Positions 10,275 through 22,116 are shown, numbered from the stretch's first letter. The stretch: DNA of 64,000 bases from Platycnemis pennipes (GCA_933228895.1 OW121854.1:58198609-58262608), one strand, 5' to 3'. Notes: generated by a model from the letters alone, not told the origin. Numbers and translations: made by a program.

Positions 10275-11226
10275 CGACATGTATTCATCATCACTGGTCA
10301 ACAATCCTACGATTGGTTTGACGCAGCTTTCCACTCGATTCTTCTATCGGCCAACCTTTTCATTGTGAAGTAATTCTTCTCTTTTACATCCTTCACAACC
10401 GGTTCCATGTATCTCATTCCAGGACTGCCTTTTCCAATCTTCCCATTCACTTTTCCCTTGACAATAGTCCTCGTCAGGTCATCGTGTCTCACGATATGGC
10501 CGATTAAGTTGTCCCTTCTTTTTTTTAGAGTTGTCAGCAAACTTCTCTTTTCTCCCACTCTTCTTAGGACTTCCTCGTTACTTACTCATTCGATCCATTT
10601 AATGTTCATCATTCGTCTGTAGTACCACATTTTGAATGCTTCTACGCTTTTCTTCTCCGATGCTGCTATCGTCCATGCGTCACTGCCGTAAAGAAACATG
10701 CTCCAGTTGTATGTTCTGATAAACTGTTTCCTTACTTCAACGCTTGTATTTCCAGTAGTAAGTAGATTCTTCTTTTGAAAGAATACCCTCTTTGCCTGGG
10801 CTATTCTACTAACTATTTCTTTCTTGCTTCGTCCATCGCTGGTTACTCTGCTTCCAAGGTAACAGAACTCCTTCACCTCTTAAAGTTTTTGTTTTCCTAG
10901 TTTGACATTGGTTTTGGCCTCTTCTTTCTTGCTGCACACCAATATCTTAGTCTTCTTCTTATTTATCTTCAGCTGATATCTGTCCATTGTCCTTTGGATG
11001 ATTACTACAATCTTATTCAGATCTCTCTCTGTCTCTGCTATGAGTGCTATGTCATCAGCGAATCGGAGCATGTTTATTTTTTCTCCATGGATAGTCACTC
11101 CAGAAGACTTCTCTTTGATTTCATTGATGGCTCTCTCGATGTAAAAAATAAAAATTATGGGAGAATTAAAAATTACAGTTCACAGCCTTGTCTCACTCCT
11201 TTCCTTATTCTTGGGTACTCATCCCC
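10275..11226 (-). pseudogene. RTE-type LINE, RT palm to 3' end
   Basis: The minus strand reads through the RT catalytic core (MLRFADDIALIAETERDL at about 11060), then MDRYQLKINKKKTKILVCSK, then KEFCYLGSRVTSDGRSK. It continues with FLYGSDAWTIAASEKK, MWYYRRMMNIKW, LIGHIVRHDDLTRTIVKGK and the C-terminal RLADRRIEWKAASNQS at about 10310. These are the successive blocks of the RTE-type thumb and C-terminal region. Two frame breaks lie at about 10880 and 10580. The 3' tail is GATGATGAATAC, a short-repeat end typical of RTE elements. The 5' end abuts the 53-bp repeat at 11227. Confidence 0.8.
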
Positions 11227-11279
11227 AACTTTTGGAAAAAAATATTTTTTTAAATTAAATTTATTATGTCATGATTGTC
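11227..11279 (+). repeat. 53-bp repeat, direct copy
   Basis: Exact inverted match of 7654-7706. It exactly fills the space between the broken 5' end of one LINE copy (11226) and the broken 3' end of another (about 11283). Confidence 0.85.
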
Positions 11280-11282
11280 CCT

Positions 11283-13640
11283 GCAAACATCCAGCATTTT
11301 TTTTAAGCCATGGGCTGACTGGCTGACTAGTGATTGGTCATCCGTGAACCTCACCAATTTTATCAATTTCCCCTCAACCTATACTCCAGCCTCCAGCTCA
11401 TCCCAAGCCCCCCTAACCATTTCCTCCGTATATATGTTAAAAGTACCTGTGATAATGGACAGCCCTGCCTAACTCCACTCCCTCTTGCGGCCCAATCCGA
11501 TTCTCCATCAGCTACTCTCAGTTGCGTCTTCTGCACAATGTATAAATGTCCGGATCAGTCAATCAAATCTAAGTGCCCCTACATCTCACTTTTTTATTTT
11601 CCTTCCTACTTTCAACCTTTTTAATCTCTCCAGTCTACTCCTATCTTCCGCGATATTCCTATTAACTTTTCCCACCTTACTCTGTCGAATGCCTTTTTGA
11701 AATCAACAAAGCACGTGAATACATCTTGATTATATTCTAGATTCATTTCCACTAGTATTCAAATCACTGCAATCGCATCTCGAGTGGCCCTCCCTTTCCA
11801 AAATCCAAACTGATCCTCTCCTCTAAATTTGTTTGCTCCCTTTTCCATTCCTCTGTTGATGATTCTAAGCACTACCTTTGCCGCTTGAGATATCAAACAT
11901 ATCATTCTATAGTCTTCACATCCTTTTGTCACCCTCTTTTTTTGGTATAGGTATCAGCACGGTTTTTATAAAATCCTCTGTCCAAGCCCCATCCTCATAC
12001 CTATATTTTATTAACAAGTTCATAAAATCTCTCTTCCCCCTCTTCCTAGGTTCTTCAGAAGTTCACCTGGAATGTTATCTATTCCCACAGCTTTACCTGC
12101 CTTCATTTCTTGTAATACCTTTTCTATCTCACTATCCAGTATTTCGGGCCCCACATCATCCTGATCTATGTCCTTTTCCTCATCTAAGCCCAAGTTCCTA
12201 GGGCTCTTTTTGCTATCATACAGTTCCTCAACATATTCCCTCCACCGACGCTGGATCTCCTCTGGTTTCAGAGCTAAATTTCCCCTTCCGTCTTTGATGC
12301 ACGAGACTGTTTTCCATTTCTTGGTTCCCGACAACATTCTAACCTTTGAGTACAGACTGCCTATCTATCCTTCACTCTGGAGTCTCTCCATCTCCTCGCA
12401 TTGCCGACTCCACCACTTTTCTCTTGCTCTCTTTGTTTCTTCCTAAGTCTGTTGTTTATCTCATTATAGCACCTTTTGCCTAGCTCTGTGTATATATTTT
12501 TCCATTTCCTACTTTCCTCAATCCTTTCCATCATTTCTGCTGTTACCCATAGTTTCTTGACCCTCCTAGCATCTACTGTTCTAATTGTTTTCTCAGCTGC
12601 TTCTTTTATGCCCATCTTTATCCTTTCCCACCCTTCATCTGTTGTTCCCCTTTCCTCCTCTTCCCTCATAAATCTATCCACCATCTCCTGATGTTCTCTT
12701 CTCTTTCTTCCAATAAGTGCTCCTACATCTTACTTTTTTATTTTCCTTCCTACTTTCAACCTTTTTAGACTTACCTCACATTTCATCACCACCAAGTTAT
12801 GGTCGGAGTCTGCAACTGCACCTGGGAAGCTATGCGAATTCTTCACGCTGTTCCTGAATCTCTGCCTAATCATGATGTAGTCCAGTTGGTACCTTCCAGT
12901 AATCCCCAGCATTTTCATGTTTTCCTATGCCTAGGGTGGTGTTGAAAACACGTATTGTAATCGCTAAATTATTCCTCCTACAGAACTTCACTGCTTTCTT
13001 GTGGCTGTCATTTCTTATACCTAGCCCATACTCCCCTACTTCACTTCTATCCCTTCCTTCCCCTACCACAGCGTTCCAGTCTCCAACATCTATTAGGTTC
13101 TTCCTGCCCTTTCCCGATTAATTCTTCCAACTGGTCATATACTTCGTCCACTTCATCTTCTTTATGTCCCCCTGTTGGCATCTAAACCTGTACTATGACT
13201 ACATATGCCGGCTTCACTTTGATTTCAGTAATCAGTATTCTATCGCTTACCTCTTCCACATTCAATACTTTTTCCCGTAATGTGGCATTCAGTACAACTG
13301 CAACTCCCCACTGGCTCTCTTCCCCTCTACTGTATATAACCCTGTGCCTTTTACTCCAGAAGTCCCCCTGGTCTCTCCATCTTACTTAGCTTAATCCCAA
13401 CGAATCCATCTTTCCCCTCTCCATTTCATGCTTAATGTTTTCTAGTTTTCTTGCCCTTAGCATTGTCCTAATGTTCCATGCCAAGATCCTTAGCATCGTT
13501 GTTCTCTTCTCTGGTTTCTTCTTCATCGCTGCTGCTGCTGTCTTTCTTTTCATGCATGGATTTTATGAGATCTCAACAGCAGAGTCCTTGACCCTGCTTC
13601 CGGGCACAACACCCACCCCACGCATTAGGTCCTGGACCCC
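11283..13640 (-). pseudogene. RTE-type LINE, endonuclease to RT (third family member)
   Basis: On the minus strand, in order: the endonuclease remnant with KAVKFCRRNNLAI and YQLDYIMIRQRFRNSVKN, then DSDHNLVVMKC at 12780-12860, the linker at 12361-12684, RRWREYVEELYD at about 12240, and EMKAGKAVGIDNIPGELLK at about 12080. The RT block GVRQGCPLS follows near 11470, and finally VRFTDDQSLVSQSA at about 11340, where the usual FADD is FTDD. Many frame breaks are present. The copy is truncated 3' just after the RT active site. It is more diverged from the copies at 7.7 and 10.3 kb than they are from each other, so it is a separate subfamily. Confidence 0.75.
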
Positions 13641-13689
13641 GTAGTTGCCAGGATTCAATTCTCTATTGTTTCATTTAATATGTTTGTTA

Positions 13690-14215
13690 TATGAATACAT
13701 TAAATCCACTCTTCTCTTTTTTATCAACTTGTGTTTGCAGCAAGGAACCTTCCCTGAATATCTTAAGGAATCAAAAGTAATCCCTCTTTTTGAGAAAATG
13801 GGTTCTACACAGGATGTCAGTTCCTATTGTCCAATTTCCATCATTAACCAGCTTGGAAAAGTGTTTGAGCTAGTATTTTACAAAAGGCTGACTTCTTACC
13901 TTGAGTCAAACAACTTGCTGTCATCCTTTCAATATGGTTTTTGTAAACATAGGTCGACCAACCTGGCTCTGGCTTTTGCTCAGGTAGTCAATAGAATTCT
14001 GTCTGCACTTGATGAGAAATCTGAAGTGGCTGGCTTGTTTTATGACGTCTCCAAGGTTTTTGACAGTTCCAACCAAAAAATTCTTTAAACAAATTGTCCT
14101 CCTTTGGTATTAGAGGTATAACTTTTCTATGGCTAGCATCTTGTCTTTCCAATCGATCTCAAATCATCTCCATAATGTTGAGTGGTAAGAAATTTACCTC
14201 CCCTCCTAAAGTTCC
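13690..14215 (+). pseudogene. Jockey/CR1-group LINE reverse transcriptase fragment
   Basis: Plus-strand translation gives QQGTFPEYLKESKVIPLF, SYCPISIINQLGKVFELV, SSFQYGFCKHRSTNLAL and VAGLFYDVSKVFDS, that is RT motifs 0-2 and A, with the first catalytic Asp in FYDVSKVFD. A one-base shift at about 14085 leads to LNKLSSFGIRG, then WLASCLSNRSQ, the block that normally follows motif A. The copy stops at about 14215, before the second catalytic motif. The sequence type differs clearly from the RTE copies around it and belongs to the Jockey/CR1 side of non-LTR elements. A C-terminal piece of a similar element is at 55.8-56.35 kb. Confidence 0.8.
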
Positions 14216-15014
14216 GCATGCAGAGGAGAAATACGGTTGCTATTTCGCAAAATTAATGGGCATATCATTATTTGGAGAAAATACATGATTGACATAGCAT
14301 CTGCAAGAGAATCTTTTCACTGTTTTAGCTTAATTTAGGTCTAATCTATTATGCCTGACACAGAGCATATGATTTCCTTTTAGCAGAAATGTATTCCTCT
14401 AAATTCTATATCCAGAGCAGCATCTTGTTACAAATGATTGCTCAAGTTGGCACTTCCATAATGGACGCATACAGCAAAACTAGCTTAAAAATACAAATAC
14501 ATCACTCATGCTTACGTTATGAGATTTCCAGTAGAGATTAAAGTAATATAGAAAAAGGTGCTAATGGAGCTTCGTCGGCCTAGTCCAAACTGCACAAAAA
14601 CTTCACAAAGAATCTCTGACTCATTGGAAAAAAGGGACAAGTTAGTTGTGTTTAACATTATGAACCCTGTTGGTGTGGACACAATTTTAAAGATACATTG
14701 ATGAATTATAACTTTGTAAATAATGCAAGTACGCTGTGGAAGTGCATATATTTCAGGAAACAAAAATAACTTCATCTCAATGTTGATGAAGAAAGCTCGT
14801 TCATACGAAATTTGATAATACAAAGTTTCAATTTCTGGTCCTGTTGACTTCGTAATTTCATGTTTCTGCTGTATACATCTATTATTATGTACTGCAAGTA
14901 ACAAACAGATCTTGATATTTATAAATATGTTTGTAATTTTCCAAAGTTACTTATTTGAAAAGCAAACTCTACTACAAATATGGCAAAACCATATGCACAT
15001 ATTACCATTTTCAT
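14216..15014. other. AT-rich spacer
   Basis: No recognised gene or repeat. A 130-codon open frame on the minus strand (14512-14904) has no recognisable motif. Confidence 0.45.
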
Positions 15015-15731
15015 AAAGTCTTCTTGGGCTTTCCACCGGGTTAAATTTTTATACCACACCAATGTTTCAACGGATATCTCATCCATCGTCTTCAGGATGA
15101 GTGAGTAAATTAAAGCCGTTGAGACATATCTATAAACAGTTGCAACAATCAGGTCACTCCTGATTGGCCTGAAGGATCTTCAAAATTTGGGCAAAAAGGA
15201 GTTCTATCGTGTTTTATTTTATTTAAAATTGGATTCCACGAATTGCAAATTTTATAACCTGTAATTCTATTAAAATAATTTTTGCTTAGCCGGATCTCAA
15301 TGGCCTCCTTAGCATGCCTGTCCCAGAAGTTGTTGGAACGGCAGATTAATTTTGCACTATCCCATTTTATCCTGTGGTCTCGAGTGATACAGCCACAGCA
15401 GACTTATCAGGTTGTCAAAGCCAAAAATGTCTCCGATGCTCCCTAAGCCTGGTGGCTACCATTCTACCTGTCTTCCCCATGTAGACTTGGCCACTTTTGC
15501 AAGAGATCTGGTAGACACCAGGGGTCATTAAGCCTATCGGGTCCTTCACCTTAACTAGTTGGTCTCTCAGTTTACTAATTGGTTTATGGACCGTATCTAC
15601 GTTTTATCTCTTGAGAATTCTCATGCGAATGTGGCCTTTCACTCACCCTGAAGACGATGGATGAGTCGTCCATTGAAACGTTGGTGTTATATAAATATTA
15701 AACACGGTGGAAATCCCGAGAAGACTTTACA
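15015..15731 (-). mobile_element. Penelope-like element with GIY-YIG relic and inverted ends
   Basis: Minus-strand text at about 15560-15400 encodes GLMTPGVYQISCKSGQVYMG, then KTGRMVATRLREHRRHFWL and, after a stop, QPDKS. This is the GIY-YIG endonuclease pattern of Penelope-like elements (GVYxIxCxxGxVYxGxTGR, RxxEHxR). Further on, about 15300-15250, comes the WD-AIEIRLxKNYFNR-like C-terminal part. The coding piece lies between two inverted copies of an approximately 90-bp terminal sequence (15015-15105 and 15641-15731), each with CCTGAAGACGATGG, a hairpin, then TTGAAAC. The RT domain is absent. The element is degenerate, and its relative, a short foldback, lies at 25.1 kb. Confidence 0.75.
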
Positions 15732-16930
15732 AAAATAATTTGCCAGGAAAGAATTAAATCATATTTTATGTATTACCATATTTGCTTCATGCAAATTATT
15801 CAACATTGGCAATATGATTTAAGAGCATAAAAAACACTGATTTTTTACAAAAATAAAATTTCCTTGGGGTAATTAAATATGGACCTCGTTACCACATGAA
15901 CGTAAAAATACAAAACTAATACAGATAGGCTTTGCCAAAATAATTGTCCTAAAAATGCTATAACTTCTTTAATGGAATACTTTTTCCTGAAGGTAAAACA
16001 AGCCTTCAGTCATCAAATTATACAGAATATTTACTTTCAATTATATAGCAGGCACAAAAGGAATTTATGTGCTTAAGAAACATAAAGTTAGAACAAGTAT
16101 GGCATAAGTAGGTATTGTGTTTTTCTGTTTTTGTTGGGACAAAAACATTTCAGCATCCAGGAGTCAAACCTCATAATGCAGGTGCCAGTTTCGGAATAGG
16201 AGGAATTTTGAACAAGTTTTCATATCTGAGTGGAATAATTTTGGGAATATTTTGGCATGTTTGGCAATAGTGAATTTGGTTGTCAGTAAGTTTGTGGGCT
16301 GTCTTCTGTATATGTTATGAAAACACTTGTATTGCCTTTTGCTAGCCCATAAATATAAATTGAATTTTTAGTAGTGACATTGAGAAGTGTGTCAAAAATT
16401 AAATTTGCCAATGATTTATGTTTCTTTGAACATTAAATAAGTAACCTGTTTTGTCGACAAGGTCAACTCTTATTTTTCTTTCTTATTATTTATTATAATC
16501 ATAAGTTCATTTGTTTTAAAAATCTATGCTTTGTCATGGTGAACTTGGCAATAAAATAACATCTTATTCCTTTTGGGAATATAGGAAACAAAATTTATTT
16601 CTTTTTGAAAACAAAACAATGAAAACTGTTCTTCACCATCTAAGGAACTTAAAAACTTTGTAGGTACTTGCTGTTTGCTTTTTTTGCATTTGTCCAATCA
16701 TTGTTATGTTGTGATCTTGAAGCCTTTAGTCATTTGACTAAATAGACTTATGAACCAATTTCAATGACCACAGTTTCTACCATAACTTAAAATGGATTGA
16801 CAGAGTCAAGGAACCTAATCATTAGGTTTGTTGTTGCATTTGTAAGGACCTTCAGGCTTCATTCTGACATAAACCTCAATAATAAACTGTATCCCAGGTA
16901 ACTTTATGGAACTGTTTCATATTTGAATAA
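15732..16930. other. AT-rich spacer
   Basis: No gene or clear repeat seen over about 1.2 kb. Confidence 0.5.
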
Positions 16931-16933
16931 AAA

Positions 16934-17228
16934 CTTAACTTGGTTGTTCCTCATAAAAATATTTAATATACGACCTTGGTATCATTGAGAATCAACCTCT
17001 TCAGGTACCACACTGACACATTACAGGGTTTATATAGCACTTCCAAAGGTGGAATGGGGGAAAAGGAAGTCATTAGAGGGAGGACTAGATTCAACGACAG
17101 AACCCCACTTTCCTTTCAGTCTGTATCTGTAAACCCTGTGCTATGTCAATGTGGTACCTGAAGATGTCAATCCTTGATAAAACCCGGGTCGTATATTAAA
17201 TAATTTTTATGTGGAACGACCAAGTTAT
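16934..17228. repeat. Penelope-type terminal foldback
   Basis: Two arms of about 103 bp, 16934-17038 and 17125-17228, are inverted copies of each other, with an 86-bp purine-rich spacer. Each arm has TAAACCCTG, a GTGGTACCTGAAGA block, an internal hairpin, and TCGTATATTAAAT. The layout matches the Penelope-like terminal repeats elsewhere in the window, but the sequence is a different family. Confidence 0.7.
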
Positions 17229-17973
17229 ATTTTTATTCATAAACCTCAATGTTGAGCAAATAAAATGTATCAGCTCATGCCACTGCTTCTTTTTTACACT
17301 ACATTCATTTTATCTTCGATAAACTGTCTAAAACTGTCAGTTTCTGTAAATTCCAGAAGCATCTCATCTACAGTGACTGCAGACAAAACAGTAAACCTTC
17401 TCTGGCATCAGGCAACATATTATTGTTTGATACTCCGTTGCCATTCAGATGAGAATCGCTTAATTCATACTCTGTGTCTGTAATATCATCTTGGATATCA
17501 ACATGGTCTTTCTCATTTTCTTCTGCTGAATCATTACATTCTTCTTCCTCAACTTCCTCTAGGCATTGCATTATCCTCCTCTCTGTCTCTTCAGAACTCG
17601 TCTCTACATTGTTTTGACTTCAACTTTTTTTAGAAATTATGTAGTGTAAATGATGAAAACACTGTCAAATTCCTCTTAACTATTCATCAGTGCTATGGGA
17701 ACCAATTATATATGTTGCCTTGATAGAAGTGGCATTGTTGGATTTGAAATATGTGTGACCAGCTTGTGTCAGGCATACCATGATTCTCCCTTCACATCTT
17801 CCATGCCACTTACCTGATTGGGTATGGATTGTGCAAGAACTATAAATTCCGTGGAAAATATTATGCAGATATGTGCTTTAAAATTAGCTCCCTAACTTAT
17901 TTCTGATTGTTGCCTTTCCAACAGAACATACAGTGATGGGCTCTCAGAAGCTGATATTGTTGAACCCATAGGG
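17229..17973. other. Spacer without recognised gene
   Basis: Mixed composition. A short acidic minus-strand frame (17368-17571, Glu/Asp-rich) is visible but resembles no family that I know. Confidence 0.4.
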
Positions 17974-18218
17974 CAAGGGTTTAGCTTTGTTGACACACCG
18001 GTTCCCATGAGATCACCGAAGTTAAGCAACTTTGGGCCCGGACAGAGGTTGGATGGGAGATCCCCTCCATACCTCCACCACGGTGCTCTTGTCCCCTGTC
18101 TGCGAGTGGCAGGCAGGTTAAATGAGGGTTGTTATCTACAATGGATCTAAAGAGATCTAAGTACCAGGGGGGGCTACATAAGACTCCCACCCACCCCTCC
18201 TATTAAATTTTTTATTTG
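17974..18218 (+). mobile_element. 5S-rRNA-derived SINE (SINE3 type), copy 1
   Basis: The head matches eukaryotic 5S rRNA: ACACCGGTTCCCATGAGATC, then ACCGAAGTTAAGCAACTTTG (box A) and, after GGACAGA, GGTTGGATGGGAGATC (box C). The internal promoter for RNA polymerase III is therefore recognisable. The non-5S tail, from about 18060, is shared with the copy at 59721-59953. The flanks carry a diverged possible target duplication (TGAACCCAT at 17961, TGAGCCCAT at 18219). It is a SINE and not a 5S gene, because the 5S 3' end is missing and a foreign tail is attached. Confidence 0.8.
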
Positions 18219-18365
18219 GTGAGCCCATGCCATCTTGAATCCTGGTGGCCTTATGTACTTCCCTCAAGGAACAATCCATCAAGCAAATACTCCTCCTCCC
18301 ACACCATAATCCACCCACGTCACAGTCAGTACCTGCTAGCACCAGTAAGTACTCAACTCTCTTGT

Positions 18366-18513
18366 TTCTATCCTAAGTTTCTCTCCTAAGTCTGTTGTTT
18401 ATCTCCTTATAGCACCTTTTGCCTAGCTCTGTGTTTACATTTCTCTATTTCCTTCTTTCCTCAATCCTTTCCATCATTTCTGCTGCTACCCATGGTTTTT
18501 TGATCCTCCTAGC
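18366..18513 (-). pseudogene. RTE-type LINE linker fragment, left of MITE
   Basis: Nearly the same text as 12430-12570, the linker of the LINE at 11.3-13.6 kb (for example CCTTTTGCCTAGCTCTGTGT on the plus strand). The copy is split at 18513 by the inverted-repeat element and continues at 19273. Confidence 0.75.
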
Positions 18514-19272
18514 AATGGGGAACATGCACTATTTTTTAAAACTCTTTGAATGTGAAATTTATTAGCTAAAATGTGCTTGGTGAAAATTTTGCTGAAGAAT
18601 TAAGTTGGGTTACAAAGATATTACTCTTTGAAAATTGTACCTTTTCGGCAGCTTAAAAACATGACGTCATCGCATGACGTCACGGCACGGTATCACTATG
18701 GGCGTTATCTGTTTGTGCGTGGAGGTAAGTTGCTAAATGAATACTTGGCGATAATGTATGTATTTATCACATTTATTTAATGCAATAAACAATGCTATTT
18801 CGATATTTTATTTACGTAGTATGGATGGTAACGAGCAAATCGTCCATAAATTATATAATGCCTGTATGGTGCGCAAGAATTTCTATTACGTCTATGCAAT
18901 CGCTGTTTTTTTTAGGAGAACGCCGCCATAAGGGAGTCAACCAAAGAAAATTGTTGAAATGTTCTTTTTTAAGTATTTTTTCAGTCATCGTTTCGTTCGA
19001 GAAATTGATAAAAACCTAAAACAATATATTTACTTCATTTTTCTTTAAAAATAAATGTCTATCTACGTTATGGAACCTATACCGTGCAGTGACGTCAGAA
19101 GGCTTTTCAGTTCACGTGACTTTCGTCAATTTTCGGGAACATTTTAATATCATTTAATAATCTTTGTGGTTGGCATAGAAAAGTTTGGCTTATATATTTG
19201 AATTGGTGAGAAAATTTCGCATCTAGTACATCATTAATCTTCGAGAAACAAATTTCATGCATATTCCCCATT
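18514..19272. mobile_element. 759-bp inverted-repeat element (MITE) with TGACGTCA sites
   Basis: The outer ends are AATGGGGAACATGCA and, in reverse complement, AATGGGGAATATGCA. The inner parts of both ends remain recognisably inverted (ACAAAGAT, GAAAATTG, TGACGTCA in the same order), so the terminal repeats extend, in diverged form, over about 150 bp. It interrupts an LINE linker that resumes on both sides. TGACGTCA or TGACGTC occurs at about 18662, 18674 and 19089. No transposase frame and no clear target duplication are visible. Confidence 0.65.
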
Positions 19273-19560
19273 GTTTTCTCAGCCGATCTTCTTACATCGG
19301 TCTTTATTATTTCCCACCCTTCATCTATTGTTCCTCTTCCCTCATGCATCTATGCACAAACTCCAGATGTTCCCTCCTCTTCGTTGCAATCAGTGCTCCT
19401 ACTACCCACCTTTTTATTCCCCTCCCCTATTTTCCACCTTTTTAGTCTCCTCTCACATTTCATCACCAACCAAAATATGGTGGGAGACTGCATGTGCACC
19501 TGAGAAACTATGCAATTTATTCACGCTGTTGCTGAATCTTTACATAACCATGATGTAATC
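19273..19560 (-). pseudogene. RTE-type LINE fragment, right of MITE
   Basis: Continuation of the LINE linker and endonuclease C-terminus (plus-strand TTTTCTCAGCCGATC onward), matching about 12560-12880 of the better copy. From about 19560 a separate RT-like piece follows. Confidence 0.65.
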
Positions 19561-19870
19561 TAGTTTACGAAATCCAAACCTATCTTCTCCCATATTTTTT
19601 TGCTCTTTTCTCCGTTCTCTTACAGAAAAATTTTAAAAACGACGTTCGTCGTATGATAAAGATGTTGCCCCCCCCCCCCCCCCCAGTGCTTCTTAACATC
19701 GTTCTCACGTTCCATATTCTGATTCTTTAAGTTGCACTCTACTCTGGTTTCTTCTTTGCCGCTACTTTTCTTGTAGTATCTTTATCCGTGTAAGGGTTTC
19801 GTTAGATGACAACTACTGGCTGGTAATTACGGGCACCGTAGCTGCAGGGATTCAGGTCTCTACTACTGAA
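19561..19870 (-). pseudogene. Further RTE-type LINE debris with C17 tract
   Basis: 19565-19625 resembles the RT segment at about 11800-11860. 19690-19870 resembles the 5' leader at about 13480-13640, ending in GTAGCTGCAGGGATTCAG against GTAGTTGCCAGGATTCAA. A run of 17 C bases at 19668-19684 lies between them. Confidence 0.5.
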
Positions 19871-20559
19871 GTTAATTTTGTTCATGAGAAAGTTGAAAAG
19901 TGTTGGTTTCCCGTTTCACACCTCAATAGGCCCTTGGACCTATCAGGGTAGCCCTAAAATGAAGAAACTTTAATTGCTTTCGCAAGTGCAGCTCCAATGG
20001 CCACGGTAGCTCATAAAACCAACCCCCCGCGACTAGGCGACATCTTCGACTAATGCTTAGGTTGTATTCATTCATACATTATTCATTCGTTATTCTTAAT
20101 GCATTCGACACTATAAATACAGTAGAAAATGTTGCTTTGTCATTTTCTGTAGTTTAAATTGCCGTCGTATTTGAACGAAACAATATTATTCAATACTTCT
20201 GCGTAGAGGTAAATACTCTTATTCTATTTGATTGCCAGAAACAGATTATGAATTGATAATTAAATAGGCTGGCGCATGAGAGGTTGCAGAAAACAGATCC
20301 GGGTTTCTTGGAGTACGAGTGTAATTCAGGTTTCTTTTACTGAACTTTCATTGGCATTTTATTTATTCTTCATCACATTGCCATTATTACATTTAGTTTA
20401 ACACGTTTGCGTCTAAAATTTTCGAATTTAGGATGAAGAAAAGGTATCACTGCTATTAAACAACGTTCTAAAACTCTCAAGTCACAAGAAATTGAGGCAC
20501 CGGTGAGACAAGTGATATAAATGTCACTAATTGAGCTACACATTAAAACTGCCACAGGT
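19871..20559. other. Spacer without recognised gene
   Basis: No coding or repeat assignment. The sequence turns AT-rich after 20050. Confidence 0.45.
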
Positions 20560-21380
20560 GAATGTTGTAGAGGGAGGGGAAAATTCTTGCCTGGCAGTCT
20601 TTGAGAGGGTCCAAGGTTCCCCAACCTGAAAGAGAAGGCCCACCGCCCCAATTCGAAGCGGGGGAGGAAGGGGGCGAGAGGTGTGGGTGGGCTTTGTCGC
20701 CTCGGCGAACGACTCCGCCCAGGAGATCATGTGCGATCGGGTGTCGAAATCGGCCTCGCCAGTGATGCACTTTTTGAAAAACTTCAAATCGGTTTAGCGC
20801 AGCTGAATGGGGATGGGAATAATTTTCCGCTACTGCTGAGGTTGGTGGGGAAGATGCAATGGAGCCCTCTTCGTTAGACGCGCTAGATATTTTTAATGTT
20901 CTTCTGAGTGCAGCCTATTTCCGATACCGAGTAAAACGTCTGCCGGCCTTGGTGCCATTTGATTGAGGGTAGTCAAACGCAAACCCGCCTCTCACTTTAG
21001 CTTGCAAGGATTGGAGTGGGGGGAGGAGGGGAAAGCTTTGTGCTCTTGAAGACACATGTTGGACATCCTTTCCCCGACCCCTCTTTCTCTCGCTTCTCAA
21101 TATTCTTCCCCTCGTCCCATTCATACATTTCCCCCTCCTCCTCATTCCCCTCCAATCCCTCAACTCGTCGTATCCCCCCTCTCCGGTGACGTCACGAGGG
21201 CATTCCGTCGCTTCGTCCCTCATAGCTGGTCCTTTCAAGCTTCGGACTCCGACGGCGGCGGACGCTCTCCTCTCGTTATGGCTCCGCGGAGTTCTGCTGA
21301 CTGCGATTCACGACGACCTGGCCATAGCAACTTACACCATTGCGTGAGGACTGTATTCCAATACCTACTAGTCACGTAAG
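20560..21380 (+). promoter_or_regulatory. CpG-rich region, candidate promoter / first exon
   Basis: GC content rises sharply over about 0.8 kb. The segment 21060-21330 is pyrimidine-rich and then CpG-dense, and contains GGTGACGTCACGAGG, a full cAMP-response-type TGACGTCA site, at about 21185. Candidate splice donors follow (TTGCGTGAGG at 21342, CACGTAAGC at 21374). A reading frame with ATGGCTCCGCGG near 21278 is open to 21379. Taken together this is what a promoter with a first exon could look like, but I find no downstream exon in the matching phase, and I cannot name a gene. A transposon-derived GC-rich piece is the alternative. Confidence 0.3.
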
Positions 21381-22116
21381 CTGATAAATGATCATTTCTT
21401 CGATTTATCCGCATTCTTTTGAAATTAATCATTGAAATTACTGTAGTTTGCGAAGAACTGTCATAAGCCTAGCCACGTGCCAGCTTTCCATGTCATATAT
21501 GCGTCGCCAATCGTCGGAAAACCTGTTTTCATTTTGAAATGTGGAGTAATTTGACAATGCTCGTATGCGCCGAAAATATATATCGACCTCATGGCGTCAA
21601 GTCAATTCGCTTCCTTGAACTAAATTTTCGATTTGTACCGAAGTTTCGAGATTGAGCTAAATTTTCCTCCACATGTACCTACTTTTCTATTTTCCTGCTA
21701 TTCAATTCCTTGAGCTTGACTTGCGCTGTAAGCGACGCGCTGATGTGAAACGTAGGTATTCTAAATGAGTACCCTTGGAGTAGAGAACTCTGCTGAGCGA
21801 AGTGTTTGTCGCCCGATTTTGGGAGCATGTTCAAATTTCCCTTCTTATCAACAAAAGATCGATGTAAAATTCAAAGTTTAGAGACAGCGTGGCTACTCAG
21901 TGGGAGTGCGTCAAGTTGTTTAATGGGGGATGAAAGTTGGAATCCGGGAAAGTAAAATTAACAATATGTCTCAAATTATGTTTGGCCATTTTATACGTTA
22001 ACTTTATATCGCGCAGATCAAATCACGGTGGCTGACCTAGGAAATGGGATAGTTTACTCGGGAATGTCATTCACTCCAAACACTTCGAGCTCCCAAGTTC
22101 AATTAATGCTAGCATT
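21381..22116. other. Spacer without recognised gene
   Basis: No gene or repeat assigned. It could be intronic if the region to its left is a promoter. Confidence 0.4.

Noticed and set aside
14512..14904. 130-codon minus-strand open frame
   Set aside because: No recognisable domain and no coding context. It could be real, but nothing supports it.
21278..21379. First coding exon starting ATGGCTCCGCGG
   Set aside because: Neither donor phase joins the nearest acceptor at 23065 without an immediate stop. I kept only the promoter suggestion.
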